DNA from: Budorcas taxicolor
Lineage: Eukaryota > Chordata > Mammalia > Artiodactyla > Bovidae
Reading direction: 5' to 3'
Assembly: GCF_023091745.1 (NCBI RefSeq)
Contig: NW_026291481.1
Location: 2,666,001 to 2,730,000 of the forward strand
DNA length: 64,000 bases
Shown here: one piece after another, positions 1-10,886 of the stretch
How the letters are laid out: each line of letters begins with the position of its first letter
Position numbering within the stretch: position 1 is the stretch's first letter
Program-made: the position numbers and the translations under genes
The notes under the pieces: model-generated
What the model saw: only the letters and a program-made list of their open reading frames with translations
What the model was told of the DNA's origin: nothing
The model's database searches: none

Positions 1-281
1 GTGAAGGGAAAAGAGGTTCCTCTGGAATGGACTGAGACATCTGGGGGACTCTTGGAATGGTGGCACGACCCTGGAGTTCCTCTCGCCGTTCCTGTTGAGA
101 GGGCCTCCTCTTGAGATGCGACGGGAACACTGGGAACTCTTTCCCGACGAAGCAGGGAAAGGATCCCTCATCTCGAGCTACGAGGCGGAAACGGGGCTCC
201 TCTGGATGTGGGCGGGACCCTCGTGATTCCTCTCGAGTGGAGACGGGTATGTCGGGGAACTTCTAGATTCGCACCAAGGGT
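1..281 (+). repeat. Partial satellite monomer at left edge (3' 281 bp)
   Basis: This is the 3' third of a unit whose start lies outside the window. It begins at the GTGAAGGGAAAAGAGG segment. It carries two differences from most units: ggaacactggg in place of ggaacgccggg near 126-136, and agattcgcacc in place of agatttgcacc at 265-275. Confidence 0.95.
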
Positions 282-297
282 GTGAAGGACCCTTTCG
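17..297 (+). repeat. Internal ~30-31 bp sub-repeat of the monomer (example stretch)
   Basis: A degenerate TTCCTCTSG-like core recurs at near-regular steps: about 17, 48, 77, 105, 137, 167, 197, 227, 259 and 289. The steps are 28 to 32 bp. The clearest pair is CTGGAATGG (near 23) and TTGGAATGG (near 52), followed by related but diverged copies. This matches the ~31 bp ancestral sub-repeat described for ruminant satellite I. The rest of the monomer shows the same core less regularly. Exact boundaries of each sub-repeat need a self-alignment. Confidence 0.7.
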
Positions 298-599
298 AAG
301 TTCCAGAGGTGAGGTGTGATCAGCCTCGAGACGCCTCAGCGGAAATGGGCCTCATCTCGCCTGGAGAAGAGAACCTCCTGGATTTTCTCGAGTTGCGGCT
401 GGTCTTCTCGACTTACGACGGGGACCTCAGGGACCCGCTCTGGTGGCCTCAGGAAAGGCCAGTCCCCATGCGAGTTGCTAGGGGACCTCTCGGCATTCCT
501 CTCCCGTCCATGCCGGGGCCTCAGTCCTTGTGTGGAGTCGGGGCCGGAACCTGAGGATTCCTCTCCAGTGTTGCCATGGATCTTGGGGTGCTCCTGAGT

Positions 600-612
600 C
601 TCCCCAGGGGAG
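600..612. repeat. Perfect short inverted repeat (6 bp arms, 1 base loop) in monomer U1
   Basis: CTCCCC-A-GGGGAG is a perfect inverted repeat with a single central base. It occurs at the same place in almost every unit. It is altered in U13 (near 10394, cccagcggag), in U50 and U73 (tcccaagggg, near 40587 and 59358), and in the gagtcacc units U49, U52, U59 and U63. A one-base loop cannot form an ordinary hairpin loop, so this is better read as a palindromic site than as an RNA stem. No function can be assigned. Confidence 0.8.
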
Positions 613-634
613 TCAGGCCTCGTCTCGAGTGGGG

Positions 635-646
635 GCATGCACGTGC
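635..646. other. Overlapping GCATGC and GCACGTGC palindromes (E-box 1), monomer U1
   Basis: GCATGC (635-640) overlaps the 8 bp palindrome GCACGTGC (639-646), whose core CACGTG (640-645) is the canonical E-box bound by USF/Myc/Max/TFE-type bHLH-ZIP proteins. The arrangement repeats in nearly every unit. In U70 and U76 the flank changes to catccacgtg but the E-box survives. Presence is direct; binding is only a possibility and CpG methylation would oppose it. Confidence 0.7.
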
Positions 647-685
647 GCTTTCCTCCCGAGCTGCAGCAGTAGTGTCACGCTTCCT

Positions 686-694
686 GTCACGTGG
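686..694. other. E-box 2 (GTCACGTGG), monomer U1
   Basis: GTCACGTGG contains CACGTG (688-693) with the 5' GT flank favoured by USF and MiT/TFE factors. It lies 48 bp after E-box 1 and recurs in nearly every monomer. It is lost to cacgag only in U60 (near 48834) and U64 (near 52099). No evidence of function in the sequence itself. Confidence 0.65.
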
Positions 695-713
695 ATCAAG
701 GGATCTGTGGCTT

Positions 714-765
714 TCCCTCGAGGCTGTCCCTCGAGGCTTTCCCACGAGGCTTTCCCACAGGGCTG
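714..765 (+). repeat. Four tandem copies of a 13 bp sub-repeat in monomer U1
   Basis: Four consecutive 13-mers can be read: TCCCTCGAGGCTG (714-726), TCCCTCGAGGCTT (727-739), TCCCACGAGGCTT (740-752) and TCCCACAGGGCTG (753-765). Similarity decays from left to right, and the next bases (TGCCACGTGCC) look like a further eroded copy. The same block is present in every unit, so this minisatellite-like expansion predates amplification of the 816 bp unit. Occasional private changes occur, for example gcattcccac in copy 3 of U51, U55, U58 and U62, and acgatgctttcc in U46 near 37464. Confidence 0.9.
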
Positions 766-768
766 TGC

Positions 769-774
769 CACGTG
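769..774. other. E-box 3 (CACGTG), monomer U1
   Basis: This third CACGTG follows the 13 bp tandem block directly, within TGCCACGTGCCACC. It recurs in nearly all units. It is lost in U36 (near 29328) and U48 (near 39123) as cacctg, and in U71 (near 57893) as cacatg. Together with E-boxes 1 and 2 it gives three sites within 135 bp per monomer. Confidence 0.65.
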
Positions 775-976
775 CCACCTTGGTGTGAGTCGATCCTCGG
801 CGTGAAAGACGAGCCGGTGAAGGGAAAAGAGGTTCCTCTGGAATGGACTGAGACATCTGGGGGACTCTTGGAATGGTGGCACGACCCTGGAGTTCCTCTC
901 GCCTTTCCTGTTGAGAGGGCCTCCTCTTGAGATGCGACGGGAACGCCGGGAACTCTTTCCCGACGAAGCAGGGAAA

Positions 977-982
977 GGATCC
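977..982. other. Once-per-unit GGATCC (BamHI) site, monomer U1
   Basis: GGATCC lies in the segment gggaaaggatccctc and recurs at the same place in each unit I checked. Cutting there would yield the ~816 bp ladder typical of a satellite. It is useful as a phase marker for the array. Confidence 0.8.
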
Positions 983-1097
983 CTCATCTCGAGCTACGAG
1001 GCGGAAACGGGGCTCCTCTGGATGTGGGCGGGACCCTCGTGATTCCTCTCGAGTGGAGACGGGTATGTCGGGGAACTTCTAGATTTGCACCAAGGGT

Positions 1098-3544
1098 GTG
1101 AAGGACCCTTTCGAAGTTCCAGAGGTGAGGTGTGATCAGCCTCGAGACGCCTCAGCGGAAATGGGCCTCATCTCGCCTGGAGGGGAGAACCTCCTGGATT
1201 TTCTCGAGTTGCGGCTGGTCTTCTCGACTTACGACGGGGACCTCAGGGACCCGCTCTGGTGGCCTCAGGAAAGGCCAGTCCCCATGCGAGTTGCTAGGGG
1301 ACCTCTCGGCATTCCTCTCCCGTCCATGCCGGGGCCTCAGTCCTTGTGTGGAGTCGGGGCCGGAACCTGAGGATTCCTCTCCAGTGTTGCCATGGATCTT
1401 GGGGTGCTCCTGAGTCTCCCCAGGGGAGTCAGGCCTCGTCTCGAGTGAGGGCATGCACGTGTGCTTTCCTCCCGTGCTGCAGCAGTAGTGTCACGCTTCC
1501 TGTCACGTGGATCAAGGGATCTGTGGCTTTCCCTCGAGGCTGTCCCTCGAGGCTTTCCCACGAGGCTTTCCCACAGGGCTGTGCCACGTGCCACCTTGGT
1601 GTGAGTCGATCCTCGGCGTGAAAGACGAGCCGGTGAAGGGAAAAGAGGTTCCTCTGGAATGGACTGAGACATCTGGGGGACTCTTGGAATGGTGGCACGA
1701 CCCTGGAGTTCCTCTCGCCGTTCCTGTTGAGAGGGCCTCCTCTTGAGATGCGACGGGAACGCCGGGAACTCTTTCCCGACGAAGCAGGGAAAGGATCCCT
1801 CATCTCGAGCTACGAGGCGGAAACGGGGCTCCTCTGGATGTGGGCGGGACCCTCGTGATTCCTCTCGAGTGGAGACGGGTATGTCGGGGAACTTCTAGAT
1901 TTGCACCAAGGGTGTGAAGGACCCTTTCGAAGTTCCAGAGGTGAGGTGTGATCAGCCTCGAGACGCCTCAGCGGAAATGGGCCTCATCTCGCCTGGAGGG
2001 GAGAACCTCCTGGATTTTCTCGAGTTGCGGCTGGTCTTCTCGACTTACGACGGGGACCTCAGGGACCCGCTCTGGTGGCCTCAGGAAAGGCCAGTCCCCA
2101 TGCGAGTTGCTAGGGGACCTCTCGGGATTCCTCTGCCGTCCATGCCGGGGCCTCAGTCCTTGTGTGGAGTGAGGGCCGGAACCTGAGGATTCCTCTCCAG
2201 TGTTGCCATGGATCTTGGGGTGCTCCTGAGTCTCCCCAGGGGAGTCAGGCCTCGTCTCGAGTGGGGGCATGCACGTGCGCTTTCCTCCCGAGCTGCAGCA
2301 GTAGTGTCACGCTTCCTGTCACGTGGATCAAGGGATCTGTGGCTTTCCCTCGAGGCTGTCCCTCGAGGCTTTCCCACGAGGCTTTCCCACAGGGCTGTGC
2401 CACGTGCCACCTTGGTGTGAGTCGATCCTCGGCGTGAAAGACGAGCGGTGAAGGGAAAAGAGGTTCCTCTGGAATGGACTGAGACACCTGGGGGACTCTT
2501 GGAATGGTGGCACGACCCTGGAGTTCCTCTCGCCTTTCCTGTTGAGAGGGCCTCCTCTTGAGATGCGACGGGAACGCCGGGAACTCTTTCCCGACGAAGC
2601 AGGGAAAGGATCCCTCATCTCGAGCTACGAGGCGGAAACGGGGCTCCTCTGGATGTGGGCGGGACCCTCGTGATTCCTCTCGAGTGGAGACGGGTATGTC
2701 GGGGAACTTCTAGATTTGCACCAAGGGTGTGAAGGACCCTTTCGAAGTTCCAGAGGTGAGGTGTGATCAGCCTCGAGACGCCTCAGCGGAAATGGGCCTC
2801 ATCTCGCCTGGAGGGGAGAACCTCCTGGATTTTCTCGAGTTGCGGCTGGTCTTCTCGACTTACGACGGGGACCTCAGGGACCCGCTCTGGTGGCCTCAGG
2901 AAAGGCCAGTCCCCATGCGAGTTGCTAGGGGACCTCTCGGCATTCCTCTCCCGTCCATGCCGGGGCCTCAGTCCTTGTGTGGAGTCGGGGCCGGAACCTG
3001 AGGATTCCTCTCCAGTGTTGCCATGGATCTTGGGGTGCTCCTGAGTCTCCCCAGGGGAGTCAGGCCTCGTCTCGAGTGAGGGCATGCACGTGTGCTTTCC
3101 TCCCGTGCTGCAGCAGTAGTGTCACGCTTCCTGTCACGTGGATCAAGGGATCTGTGGCTTTCCCTCGAGGCTGTCCCTCGAGGCTTTCCCACGAGGCTTT
3201 CCCACAGGGCTGTGCCACGTGCCACCTTGGTGTGAGTCGATCCTCGGCGTGAAAGACGAGCCGGTGAAGGGAAAAGAGGTTCCTCTGGAATGGACTGAGA
3301 CATCTGGGGGACTCTTGGAATGGTGGCACGACCCTGGAGTTCCTCTCGCCATTCCTGTTGAGAGGGCCTCCTCTTGAGATGCGACGGGAACGCCGGGAAC
3401 TCTTTCCCGACGAAGCAGGGAAAGGATCCCTCATCTCGAGCTACGAGGCGGAAACGGGGCTCCTCTGGATGTGGGCGGGACCCTCGTGATTCCTCTCGAG
3501 TGGAGACGGGTATGTCGGGGAACTTCTAGATTTGCACCAAGGGT
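1098..3544 (+). repeat. Monomers U2-U4
   Basis: U2 (1098) and U4 (2729) are alike: both have gagtgagggc, cacgtgtgc and cccgtgctgcag, and they lie 1631 bp apart. U4 differs in gccattcctg near 3348. U3 (1914) belongs to another class with gggattcctctgccg. U3 is 815 bp because gagccggtg has become gagcggtg near 2443, and it has private changes at 2170 (gtgagggcc) and 2487 (gacacctgg). Confidence 0.93.
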
Positions 3545-6500
3545 GTGAAGGACCCTTTCGAAGTTCCAGAGGTGAGGTGTGATCAGCCTCGAGACGCCTC
3601 AGCGGAAATGGGCCTCATCTCGCCTGGAGAAGAGAACCTCCTGGATTTTCTCGAGTTGCGGCTGGTCTTCTCGACTTACGACGGGGACCTCAGGGACCCG
3701 CTCTGGTGGCCTCAGGAAAGGCCAGTCCCCATGCGAGTTGCTAGGGGACCTCTCGGCATTCCTCTCCCGTCCATGCCGGGGCCTCAGTCCTTGTGTGGAG
3801 TCGGGGCCGGAACCTGAGGATTCCTCTCCAGTGTTGCCATGGATCTTGGGGTGCTCCTGAGTCTCCCCAGGGGAGTCAGGCCTCGTCTCGAGTGGGGGCA
3901 TGCACGTGCGCTTTCCTCCCGAGCTGCAGCAGTAGTGTCACGCTTCCTGTCACGTGGATCAAGGGATCTGTGGCTTTCCCTCGAGGCTGTCCCTCGAGGC
4001 TTTCCCACGAGGCTTTCCCACAGGGCTGTGCCACGTGCCACCTTGGTGTGAGTCGATCCTCGGCGTGAAAGACGAGCCGGTGAAGGGAAAAGAGGTTCCT
4101 CTGGAATGGACTGAGACATCTGGGGGACTCTTGGAATGGTGGCACGACCCTGGAGTTCCTCTCGCCTTTCCTGTTGAGAGGGCCTCCTCTTGAGATGCGA
4201 CGGGAACGCCGGGAACTCTTTCCCGACGAAGCAGGGAAAGGATCCCTCATCTCGAGCTACGAGGCGGAAACGGGGCTCCTCTGGATGTGGGCGGGACCCT
4301 CGTGATTCCTCTCGAGTGGAGACGGGTATGTCGGGGAACTTCTAGATTTGCACCAAGGGTGTGAAGGACCCTTTCGAAGTTCCAGAGGTGAGGTGTGATC
4401 AGCCTCGAGACGCCTCAGCGGAAATGGGCCTCATCTCGCCTGGAGGGGAGAACCTCCTGGATTTTCTCGAGTTGCGGCTGGTCTTCTCGACTTACGACGG
4501 GGACCTCAGGGACCCGCTCTGGTGGCCTCAGGAAAGGCCAGTCCCCATGCGAGTTGCTAGGGGACCTCTCGGCATTCCTCTCCCGTCCATGCCGGGGCCT
4601 CAGTCCTTGTGTGGAGTCGGGGCCGGAACCTGAGGATTCCTCTCCAGTGTTGCCATGGATCTTGGGGTGCTCCTGAGTCTCCCCAGGGGAGTCAGGCCTC
4701 GTCTCGAGTGAGGGCATGCACGTGTGCTTTCCTCCCGTGCTGCAGCAGTAGTGTCACGCTTCCTGTCACGTGGATCAAGGGATCTGTGGCTTTCCCTCGA
4801 GGCTGTCCCTCGAGGCTTTCCCACGAGGCTTTCCCACAGGGCTGTGCCACGTGCCACCTTGGTGTGAGTCGATCCTCGGCGTGAAAGACGAGCCGGTGAA
4901 GGGAAAAGAGGTTCCTCTGGAATGGACTGAGACATCTGGGGGACTCTTGGAATGGTGGCACGACCCTGGAGTTCCTCTCGCCGTTCCTGTTGAGAGGGCC
5001 TCCTCTTGAGATGCGACGGGAACGCCGGGAACTCTTTCCCGACGAAGCAGGGAAAGGATCCCTCATCTCGAGCTACGAGGCGGAAACGGGGCTCCTCTGG
5101 ATGTGGGCGGGACCCTCGTGATTCCTCTCGAGTGGAGACGGGTATGTCGGGGAACTTCTAGATTTGCACCAAGGGTGTGAAGGACCCTTTCGAAGTTCCA
5201 GAGGTGAGGTGTGATCAGCCTCGAGACGCCTCAGCGGAAATGGGCCTCATCTCGCCTGGAGGGGAGAACCTCCTGGATTTTCTCGAGTTGCGGCTGGTCT
5301 TCTCGACTTACGACGGGGACCTCAGGGACCCGCTCTGGTGGCCTCAGGAAAGGCCAGTCCCCATGCGAGTTGCTAGGGGACTTCTCGGCATTCCTCTCCC
5401 GTCCATGCCGGGGCCTCAGTCCTTGTGTGGAGTCGGGGCCGGAACCTGAGGATTCCTCTCCAGTGTTGCCATGGATCTTGGGGTGCTCCTGAGTCTCCCC
5501 AGGGGAGTCAGGCCTCGTCTCGAGTGGGGGCATGCACGTGCGCTTTCCTCCCGAGCTGCAGCAGTAGTGTCACGCTTCCTGTCACGTGGATCAAGGGATC
5601 TGTGGCTTTCCCTCGAGGCTGTCCCTCGAGGCTTTCCCACGAGGCTTTCCCACAGGGCTGTGCCACGTGCCACCTTGGTGTGAGTCGATCCTCGGCGTGA
5701 AAGACGAGCCGGTGAAGGGAAAAGAGGTTCCTCTGGAATGGACTGAGACATCTGGGGGACTCTTGGAATGGTGGCACGACCCTGGAGTTCCTCTCGCCGT
5801 TCCTGTTGAGAGGGCCTTCTCTTGAGATGCGACGGGAACGCCGGGAACTCTTTCCCGACGAAGCAGGGAAAGGATCCCTCATCTCGAGCTACGAGGCGGA
5901 AACGGGGCTCCTCTGGATGTGGGCGGGACCCTCGTGATTCCTCTCGAGTGGAGACGGGTATGTCGGGGAACTTCTAGATTTGCACCAAGGGTGTGAAGGA
6001 CCCTTTCGAAGTTCCAGAGGTGAGGTGTGATCAGCCTCGAGACGCCTCAGCGGAAATGGGCCTCATCTCGCCTGGAGGGGAGAACCTCCTGGATTTTCTC
6101 GAGTTGCGGCTGGTCTTCTCGACTTACGACGGGGACCTCAGGGACCCGCTCTGGTGGCCTCAGGAAAGGCCAGTCCCCATGCGAGTTGCTAGGGGACCTC
6201 TCGGGATTCCTCTGCCGTCCATGCCGGGGCCTCAGTCCTTGTGTGGAGTCGGGGCCGGAACCTGAGGATTCCTCTCCAGTGTTGCCATGGATCTTGGGGT
6301 GCTCCTGAGTCTCCCCAGGGGAGTCAGGCCTCGTCTCGAGTGGGGGCATGCACGTGCGCTTTCCTCCCGAGTTGCAGCAGTAGTGTCACGCTTCCTGTCA
6401 CGTGGATCAAGGGATCTGTGGCTTTCCCTCGAGGCTGTCCCTCGAGGCTTTCCCACGAGGCTTTCCCACAGGGCTGTGCCACGTGCCACCTTGGTGTGAG

Positions 6501-8438
6501 TCGATCCTCGGCGTGAAAGACGAGCCGGTGAAGGGGAAAGAGGTTCCTCTGGAATGGACTGAGACATCTGGGGGACTCTTGGAATGGTGGCACGACCCTG
6601 GAGTTTCTCTCCGTTCCTGTTGAGAGGGCCTCCTCTTGAGATGCGACGGGAACGCCGGGAACTCTTTCCCGACGAAGCAGGGAAAGGATCCCTCATCTCG
6701 AGCTACGAGGCGGAAACGGGGCTCCTCTGGATGTGGGCGGGACCCTCGTGATTCCTCTCGAGTGGAGACGGGTATGTCGGGGAACTTCTAGATTTGCACC
6801 AAGGGTGTGAAGGACCCTTTCGAAGTTCCAGAGGTGAGGTGTGATCAGCCTCGAGACGCCTCAGCGGAAATGGGCCTCATCTCGCCTGGAGGGGAGAACC
6901 TCCTGGATTTTCTCGAGTTGCGGCTGGTCTTCTCGACTTACGACGGGGACCTCAGGGACCCGCTCTGGTGGCCTCAGGAAAGGCCAGTCCCCATGCGAGT
7001 TGCTAGGGGACCTCTCGGCATTCCTCTCCCGTCCATGCCGGGGCCTCAGTCCTTGTGTGGAGTCGGGGCCGGAACCTGAGGATTCCTCTCCAGTGTTGCC
7101 ATGGATCTTGGGGTGCTCCTGAGTCTCCCCAGGGGAGTCAGGCCTCGTCTCGAGTGGGGGCATGCACGTGCGCTTTCCTCCCGAGCTGCAGCAGTAGTGT
7201 CACGCTTCCTGTCACGTGGATCAAGGGATCTGTGGCTTTCCCTCGAGGCTGTCCCTCGAGGCTTTCCCACGAGGCTTTCCCACAGGGCTGTGCCACGTGC
7301 CACCTTGGTGTGAGTCGATCCTCGGCGTGAAAGACGAGCCGGTGAAGGGAAAAGAGGTTCCTCTGGAATGGACTGAGACATCTGGGGGACTCTTGGAATG
7401 GTGGCACGACCCTGGAGTTCCTCTCGCCGTTCCTGTTGAGAGGGCCTCCTCTTGAGATGCGACGGGAACGCCGGGAACTCTTTCCCGACGAAGCAGGGAA
7501 AGGATCCCTCATCTCGAGCTACGAGGCGGAAACGGGGCTCCTCTGGATGTGGGCGGGACCCTCGTGATTCCTCTCGAGTGGAGACGGGTATGTCGGGGAA
7601 CTTCTAGATTTGCACCAAGGGTGTGAAGGACCCTTTCGAAGTTCCAGAGGTGAGGTGTGATCAGCCTCGAGACGCCTCAGCGGAAATGGGCCTCATCTCG
7701 CCTGGAGGGGAGAACCTCCTGGATTTTCTCGAGTTGCGGCTGGTCTTCTCGACTTACGACGGGGACCTCAGGGACCCGCTCTGGTGGCCTCAGGAAAGGC
7801 CAGTCCCCATGCGAGTTGCTAGGGGACCTCTCGGCATTCCTCTCCCGTCCATGCCGGGGCCTCAGTCCTTGTGTGGAGTCGGGGCCGGAACCTGAGGATT
7901 CCTCTCCAGTGTTGCCATGGATCTTGGGGTGCTCCTGAGTCTCCCCAGGGGAGTCAGGCCTCGTCTCGATTGGGGGCATGCACGTGTGCTTTCCTCCCGT
8001 GCTGCAGCAGTAGTGTCACGCTTCCTGTCACGTGTATCAAGGGATCTGTGGCTTTCCCTCGAGGCTGTCCCTCGAGGCTTTCCCACGAGGCTTTCCCACA
8101 GGGCTGTGCCACGTGCCACCTTGGTGTGAGTCGATCCTCGGCGTGAAAGACGAGCCGGTGAAGGGAAAAGAGGTTCCTCTGGAATGGACTGAGACATCTG
8201 GGGGACTCTTGGAATGGTGGCACGACCCTGGAGTTCCTCTCGCCGTTCCTGTTGAGAGGGCCTCCTCTTGAGATGCGACGGGAACGCCGGGAACTCTTTC
8301 CCGACGAAGCAGGGAAAGGATCCCTCATCTCGAGCTACGAGGCGGAAACGGGGCTCCTCTGGATGTGGGCGGGACCCTCGTGATTCCTCTCGAGTGGAGA
8401 CGGGTATGTCGGGGAACTTCTAGATTTGCACCAAGGGT
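3545..8438 (+). repeat. Monomers U5-U10
   Basis: U5-U6 (3545-5176) repeat U1-U2 at an offset of 3263 bp, including the ggagaagagaac variant. U7 (5177) has ggggacttctcgg and gggccttctcttg. U8 (5993) is 814 bp because of a two-base loss at gagtttctctccg near 6602, and carries cgagttgcag and gaaggggaaag, both shared with U17 (13335). U9 (6807) is close to consensus for this zone. U10 (7623) has cgattgggg near 7968 and cacgtgtatc near 8031. Confidence 0.93.
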
Positions 8439-10886
8439 GTGAAGGACCCTTTCGAAGTTCCAGAGGTGAGGTGTGATCAGCCTCGAGACGCCTCAGCGGA
8501 AATGGGCCTCATCTCGCCTGGAGGGGAGAACCTCCTGGATTTTCTCGAGTTGCGGCAGGTCTTCTCGAGTTACGACGGGGACCTCAGGGACCCGCTCTGG
8601 TGGCCTCAGGAAAGGCCAGTCCCCATGCGAGTTGCTAGGGGACCTCTCGGGATTCCTCTCCCGTCCATGCCGGGGCCTCAGTCCTTGTGTGGAGTCGGGG
8701 CCGGAACCTGAGGATTCCTCTCCAGTGTTGCCATGGATCTTGGGGTGCTTCTGAGTCTCCCCAGGGGAGTCAGGCCTCGTCTCGAGTGGGGGCATGCACG
8801 TGCGCTTTCCTCCCGAGCTGCAGCAGTAGTGTCACGCTTCCTGTCACGTGGATCAAGGGATCTGTGGCTTTCCCTCGAGGCTGTCCCTCGAGGCTTTCCC
8901 ACGAGGCTTTCCCACAGGGCTGTGCCACGTGCCACCTTGGTGTGAGTCGATCCTCGGCGTGAAAGACGAGCCGGTGAAGGGAAAAGAGGTTCCTCTGGAA
9001 TGGACTGAGACATCTGGGGGACTCTTGGAATGGTGGCACGACCCTGGAGTTCCTCTCGCCGTTCCTGTTGAGAGGGCCTCCTCTTGAGATGCGACGGGAA
9101 CACCGGGAACTCTTTCCCGAAGAAGCAGGGAAAGGATCCCTCATCTCGAGCTACGAGGCGGAATCGGGGCTCCTCTGGATGTGGGCGGGACCCTCGTGAT
9201 TCCTCTCGAGTGGAGACGGGTATGTCGGGGAACTTCTAGATTTGCACCAAGGGTGTGAAGGACCCTTTCGAAGTTCCAGAGGTGAGGTGTGATCAGCCTC
9301 GAGACGCCTCAGCGGAAATGGGCCTCATCTCGCCTGGAGGGGAGAACCTCCTGGATTTTCTCGAGTTGCGGCTGGTCTTCTCGACTTACGACGGGGACCT
9401 CAGGGACCCGCTCTGGTGGCCTCAGGAAAGGCCAGTCCCCATGCGAGTTGCTAGGGGACCTCTCGGCATTACTCTCCCGTCCATGCCGGGGCCTCAGTCC
9501 TTGTGTGGAGTCGGGGCCGGAACCTGAGGATTCCTCTCCAGTGTTGCCATGGATCTTGGGGTGCTCCTGAGTCTCCCCAGGGGAGTCAGGTCTCGTCTCG
9601 AGTGGGGGCATGCACGTGCGCTTTCCTCCCGTGCTGCAGCAGTAGTGTCACGCTTCCTGTCACGTGGATCAAGGGATCTGTGGCTTTCCCTCGAGGCTGT
9701 CCCTCGAGGCTTTCCCACGAGGCTTTCCCACAGGGCTGTGCCACGTGCCACCTTGGTGTGAGTCGATCCTCGGCGTGAAAGACGAGCCGGTGAAGGGAAA
9801 AGAGGTTCCTCTGGAATGGACTGAGACATCTGGGGGACTCTTGGAATGTTGGCACGACCCTGGAGTTCCTCTCGCCGTTCCTGTTGAGAGGGCCTCCTCT
9901 TGAGATGCGACGGGAACGCCGGGAACTCTTTCCCGACGAAGCAGGGAAAGGATCCCTCATCTCGAGCTACGAGGCGGAAACGGGGCTCCTCTGGATGTGG
10001 GCGGGACCCTCGTGATTCCTCTCGAGTGGAGACGGGTATGTCGGGGAACTTCTAGATTTGCACCAAGGGTGTGAAGGACCCTTTCGAAGTTCCAGAGGTG
10101 AGGTGTGATCAGCCTCGAGACGCCTCAGCGGAAATGGGCCTCATCTCGCCTGGAGGGGAGAACCTCCTGGATTTTCTCGAGTTGTGGCAGGTCTTCTCGA
10201 GTTACGACGGGGACCTCAGGGACCAGCTCTGGTGGCCTCAGGAAAGGCCAGTCCCCATGCGAGTTGCTAGGGGACCTCTCGGCATTCCTCTCCCGTCCAT
10301 GCCGGGGCCTCAGTCCTTGTGTGGAGTCGGGGCCGGAACCTGAGGATTCCTCTCCAGTGTTGCCATGGATCTTGGGGTGCTCCTGAGTCTCCCCAGCGGA
10401 GTCAGGCCTCGTCTCGAGTGGGGGCATGCACGTGCGCTTTCCTCCCGTGCTGCAGCAGTAGTGTCTCGCTTCCTGTCACGTGGATCAAGGGATCTGTGGC
10501 TTTCCCTCGAGGCTGTCCCTCGAGGCTTTCCCACGAGGCTTTCCCACAGGGCTGTGCCACGTGCCACCTTGGTGTGAGTCGATCCTCGGCGTGAAAGACG
10601 AGCCGGTGAAGGGAAAAGAGGTTCCTCTGGAATGGACTGAGACATCTGGGGGACTCTTGGAATGGTGGCACGACCCTGGAGTTCCTCTCGCCGTTCCTGT
10701 TGAGAGGGCCTCCTCTTGAGATGCGACGGGAACGCCGGGAACTCTTTCCCGACGAAGCAGGGAAAGGATCCCTCATCTCGAGCTACGAGGCGGAAACGGG
10801 GCTCCTCTGGATGTGGGCGGGACCCTCGTGATTCCTCTCGAGTGGAGACGGGTATGTCGGGGAACTTCTAGATTTGCACCAAGGGT
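8439..10886 (+). repeat. Trimeric HOR, copy 1 (U11-U13, 2448 bp)
   Basis: U11 (8439): gcaggtcttctcgagtt, gtgcttctgag, ggaacaccggg and ggaatcgggg. U12 (9255): ggcattactc and caggtctcg. U13 (10071): gaccagctctgg and gtgtctcgc. The same three marked units follow in the same order at 10887. Private differences of this copy include cccgaagaag near 9117, ggaatgttgg near 9844, gttgtggcagg near 10183 and cccagcggag near 10394. Confidence 0.92.

Larger units (their letters stand above)
282..1097 (+). repeat. Satellite monomer U1, used here as the anatomical example
   Basis: A complete 816 bp unit. Order of landmarks: GTGAAGGAC start; ctcgag-rich left half; ggcattcct segment near 493; the 6 bp-arm inverted repeat at 600-612; the gcatgc plus CACGTG segment at 635-646; a second E-box at 688-693; four 13 bp tandem copies at 714-765; a third E-box at 769-774; a BamHI site at 977-982; and the tctaga segment near 1079. 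Diagnostic variants are ggagaagagaac near 363 (shared only with U5) and gcctttcctg near 901 (shared with U3 and U5). Confidence 0.95.

Noticed and set aside
267..283. Possible CENP-B box (TTCG....A..CGGG) at attcgcaccaagggtgt
   Set aside because: Only 7 of the 9 essential bases fit, and the other units have TTTG in place of TTCG. I found no exact CENP-B core on either strand of the monomer by eye; a pattern search would settle it.
282..554. Recurrent ~90 aa open frame starting MKDPFEVPE, and 70-173 aa frames in all other frames of every unit
   Set aside because: They recur with the 816 bp period in all six frames at once, have no recognisable domain and change by indels and nonsynonymous substitutions without restraint. 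Low TA content makes chance stops rare. They are shadows of the satellite.
600..612. CTCCCC-A-GGGGAG as a transcription terminator hairpin
   Set aside because: The arms are 6 bp with a one-base loop, there is no T-tract, and no transcription unit is present.
714..765. Short regular repeats as a CRISPR array
   Set aside because: There are no unique spacers, the 13 bp copies abut, and the context is a eukaryotic satellite.
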